From: CALACW01 sp002431305
GTDB lineage: Bacteria > Bacillota > Clostridia > Oscillospirales > Acutalibacteraceae
Direction of reading: 5' to 3'
Assembly: GCA_937890355.1 (NCBI GenBank)
Contig: CALACW010000009.1
Coordinates: forward strand, 1 to 15,391
Length of the DNA: 15,391 bases
Shown here: piece by piece, positions 15,001 to 15,391 of the stretch
How the letters are laid out: each line of letters begins with the position of its first letter
How positions within the stretch are numbered: position 1 is the stretch's first letter
Notes under the pieces: generated by a model
The model's database searches: none
What the model saw: only the letters and a program-made list of their open reading frames with translations
What the model was told of the DNA's origin: nothing
Program-made: the position numbers and the translations under genes

Positions 15001-15391
15001 TTATCGAGGGCGACGTTTTCCACTGGTTTCACGTTCTGCCCGTTAGAAACGGAGTGCGCCTTTTCGGGTCCAGGACAAAATACTCCGACGACCTGTTATG
15101 GCTTCCCTACTGCGTGTGCAAATATATTTATAAAACGGGCGACAGTAAAATACTCTCGGTAAAACTTCCGTTTCTTACGGGCGAAGAATTAAAAGAAAAC
15201 GAAACACAGCGCTGTTTTGAAACATCGTTTACAAATGAACGCGAATCCCTCTATGCGCACTGCGTACGGGCAATTGAACATTCGCTATCCTTTGGAAAAC
15301 ATTCTCTCCCGCTGATAAAAGGCGGAGACTGGAACGACTCGTTTAATGATGTCGGAATTAACGACAGAGGCGAAAGCGTATGGCTTGCAAT
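9048..15391 (+). CDS. ndvB: Cyclic beta-1,2-glucan synthase (NdvB/ChvB/Cgs family), 3' end cut by window
   Basis: Giant inner-membrane enzyme that primes, extends and cyclises beta-1,2-glucan from UDP-glucose. The frame is open for 2,114 codons to the window end; relatives run to about 2,800 residues. Visible in order: N-terminal region with WLTDNFHLL (34-42), DPAGIY (159-164) and RHIGFYLD (210-217); two membrane segments (about 228-270); GT84-type transferase with SPTQREYSGFERKRGA (381-396), DYDT (431-434), LSHDILEG (542-549) and HRWMRGD (578-584); further membrane segments (about 622-778). Next comes a GH189-type cyclisation module (about 800-1200) with MLPPDN (818-823), LMSEARM around Glu978, SWTGTMFE (Glu1022), GVSES (Glu1064) and SHHIGM (1156-1161). 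The GH94-type phosphorylase module, thought to trim chain length, starts near 1687 (WCTVLANPSFG) and has YRDQLQD (1955-1961), EGDVFHWFH (1987-1995), SDDLLWLP (2013-2020) and GDWND (2093-2097). ATG 9048 follows GGGG at 10 bases. No exporter gene is visible. Confidence 0.93.
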   Translation, partial: MSTIKKALRRNYKIIKNSYKKCISFPDENETSLWLTDNFHLLSREYSSLNKTLVKNRPLSSSEEGCDIIKYCTQLCGNGILPDEDEIISFFKERETTILALSFLPFFLSFSLLSICADSLENKNGSVKNVIISLRKIGKLDFERILPEVNETEKLLLGDPAGIYEKCDKTTKEMYRRAAAQKAEKENKTEYEVVKEALEKSKNTPDENMRHIGFYLDVTKNRAKTGNALLISEIVSVFILSALISVLCKKIYVGLLLFFPIWAIIKTPFNIISELFTKTTPLPKIELNAEIPPSGFTAIAVSSILPKAPDSDKLKQKLVSLRQSAGVENTLICLSADLKSGKTPEDDADIPDIKASKRVIEELNKKYSGGFVLLIRPRIYSPTQREYSGFERKRGAICALCNYIKGYTNEFSVAAGDIEKLKKAKYVLALDYDTQIPFGALEKLVGTALHPLNKAIVSNTEKTVVSGYGIFSPKIENSIESANKTSFSKIMSPSCGINAYNGLSGEKYQDLFSESIFSGKGLIDVDAFCSVIPNKFPNQKILSHDILEGIVLRCAFVGDVSFTDSFPRSLSSFLSREHRWMRGDIQNSIFLRLKKKRVTDCVFPFTQRFRLFDNIRRAVTPIFTFFSLALSCFADGRSAVVLSAFALISVMSGELFSAIYAFIFGGIRAFSRLYASDSAPNAVMSAVRGVIYASILPYSFLNSADAAIRSLYRMTVSKRNLLEWTTFAVSDKKDSDIKNIFKDVFSFVSGVLLIIFSVSPGKTAGLLFLFAPVFRMFSGREKKTDPKALTMQEKSTLISYAGLMWNYFEMYASSRENMLPPDNVQETPIFRISHRTSPTDIGMYAVSCLGARDLKFINTKELCMRIGGLLSSIDKLEKYRGNLFNWYETTSLKTLEPRYISLVDSGNLLCCFTVLKEGLYEYAPEEHDIYILIKKISDFIEKCDISFMYDNKRGLFHIGFDVQKGELSESYYDLLMSEARMTGYFAAASRRVPVKHWESLGRMIVKDGRYAGPVSWTGTMFEFFMPSLFIPTYKNTLQYEGLKFALRCQKKEGLKRKLPYGVSESGYYAFDRKLNYLYKANGIQSLALRRNEENEYTVSPYSSFLSLTLDSSDALRNLKRLENLGAVGSCGFYEAVDFTRERTLSQDFAFVRSYMSHHIGMSIISCVNALCGCVMQKRFMRNEQNAGAKSLLEEKVPTDVRVMQRTEKIDIPRRPARSDESQIVSVQTDLANITCACATNSEYSVFTSSAGESLSVFAHRTLLKKPTGDLSRPAGVFSAVGEGANIISFTPVGSPENYKNYTFFSQAGKVSFKTESDRLILTNESGVHPRFPVGINSYSIKNKSSKKRELDFYIYLEPSLLKIGDSDTHSAYNALFLNSQYDENEKIISFMRTEHDSDCTPSLACAFLENTDFIHCEDREQALPHPYGYGAMFSSPADRSSSSTDKCCYIKSKILLKPGEEKKITFVLSAGLSLTSAKTNIIKLRSLRFNYKYAPGMFASGSLGEIYAQKLISSSYFSKCRPDCALRAAKKNTNGVDALWSLGISGDVPLICVKMSEKDNYIPPLIKVHSVLSKCGIETEIAVILSESDEYSAPALSKLKKMLYNENYLHMLSVKNGIFPISASKTDSSVLLTLLACSSLVLPETNEKKKKTTVTVNRILPSNKIKSANNTFTEHGFEINRTPPVAWCTVLANPSFGTLVSDSSLGFTWAMNSGENKITPWISDSSAENNSEIIAIKTDGKIYDVVKGSNAYFSSDRVSYFSSAGSLHIRTDVTVSPRGMKKTASVSVTNSSDTECEYELMYEINVILSADSKYAKNVKTETDTSGVIFTNPFNRFFKGYAKLYTDILSPEISNSGIMFSGMPCNPGHITIKKKMKLPARKTEIYKFILSFGKTRESADKIIKIQPDARPMNKITIDSPDKTLNAVFNNFLPAQIINSRLFGKTGFRQCSGAYGYRDQLQDALGAILLDASLLRTQIFRCACAQFIEGDVFHWFHVLPVRNGVRLFGSRTKYSDDLLWLPYCVCKYIYKTGDSKILSVKLPFLTGEELKENETQRCFETSFTNERESLYAHCVRAIEHSLSFGKHSLPLIKGGDWNDSFNDVGINDRGESVWLA

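Noticed and set aside
14625..15032. - strand 135-codon frame opposite the GH94 module
   Set aside because: It is antisense to YRDQLQD and EGDVFHWFH coding sequence and has no supporting signals.
1..15391. CRISPR array, mobile element, phage or defence island, tRNA or rRNA
   Set aside because: No regularly spaced repeats, transposase or integrase motifs, terminal inverted repeats, or structural RNA signatures were seen; the gene content is housekeeping plus one large glucan synthase.

Overview
The window looks like chromosomal DNA from a low-to-mid-GC Firmicute of the Clostridia, probably an anaerobe. Pointers to this are the clostridial 2[4Fe-4S] ferredoxin, the holB-ricT gene pair, a DivIVA-like coiled-coil protein, and AGGAGG-type ribosome binding sites. 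Genus cannot be assigned from the sequence alone. I see no rRNA, tRNA, CRISPR array, insertion sequence or phage gene, and no gene-free stretch longer than about 125 bases.

Positions 1-5590 (+ strand). Five closely spaced genes (gaps of 9-20 bases) form one probable transcription unit: citrate synthase, a polytopic membrane protein of unknown function, an AEC-family (auxin efflux carrier/malate permease type) transporter, the DNA polymerase III delta-prime subunit (holB), and the PSP1-domain protein RicT/YaaT. A 90-base AT-rich gap follows, holding a good extended -10 promoter and an AT-rich dyad. A 56-residue 2[4Fe-4S] ferredoxin comes next, then a strong Rho-independent terminator (about 5567-5599).

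Positions 5614-8923 (- strand). A two-gene unit is read towards the same terminator. A DivIVA-like coiled-coil protein overlaps by 8 bases the start of pcrA, a UvrD/PcrA superfamily-1 DNA helicase with a Ser-rich linker and a Tudor-like C-terminal domain.

Positions 8924-9047 are a compact divergent promoter region. From 9048 (+) a single giant reading frame runs off the end of the window (2,114 codons and still open). It is a cyclic beta-1,2-glucan synthase (NdvB/ChvB/Cgs family): N-terminal region, membrane helices, GT84-type glycosyltransferase, more membrane helices, GH189-type cyclisation module, linker, and the GH94-type phosphorylase module cut just after its GDWND motif. This is the most notable item: a large membrane-bound glucan polymerase, best known from Rhizobiales, in a clostridial context and divergently paired with a DivIVA-like cell-pole/envelope-type protein.

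The other genes are mostly housekeeping: central carbon (citrate synthase), carboxylate transport (AEC), replication (delta-prime), RNA maturation and Fe-S (RicT), electron transfer (ferredoxin) and DNA repair/transcription-conflict resolution (PcrA). I found no convincing undescribed multi-gene system. The best leads are the glucan synthase with its trimmed N-terminal region and variant motifs, its divergent partner, and the unknown membrane protein between citrate synthase and the AEC transporter.
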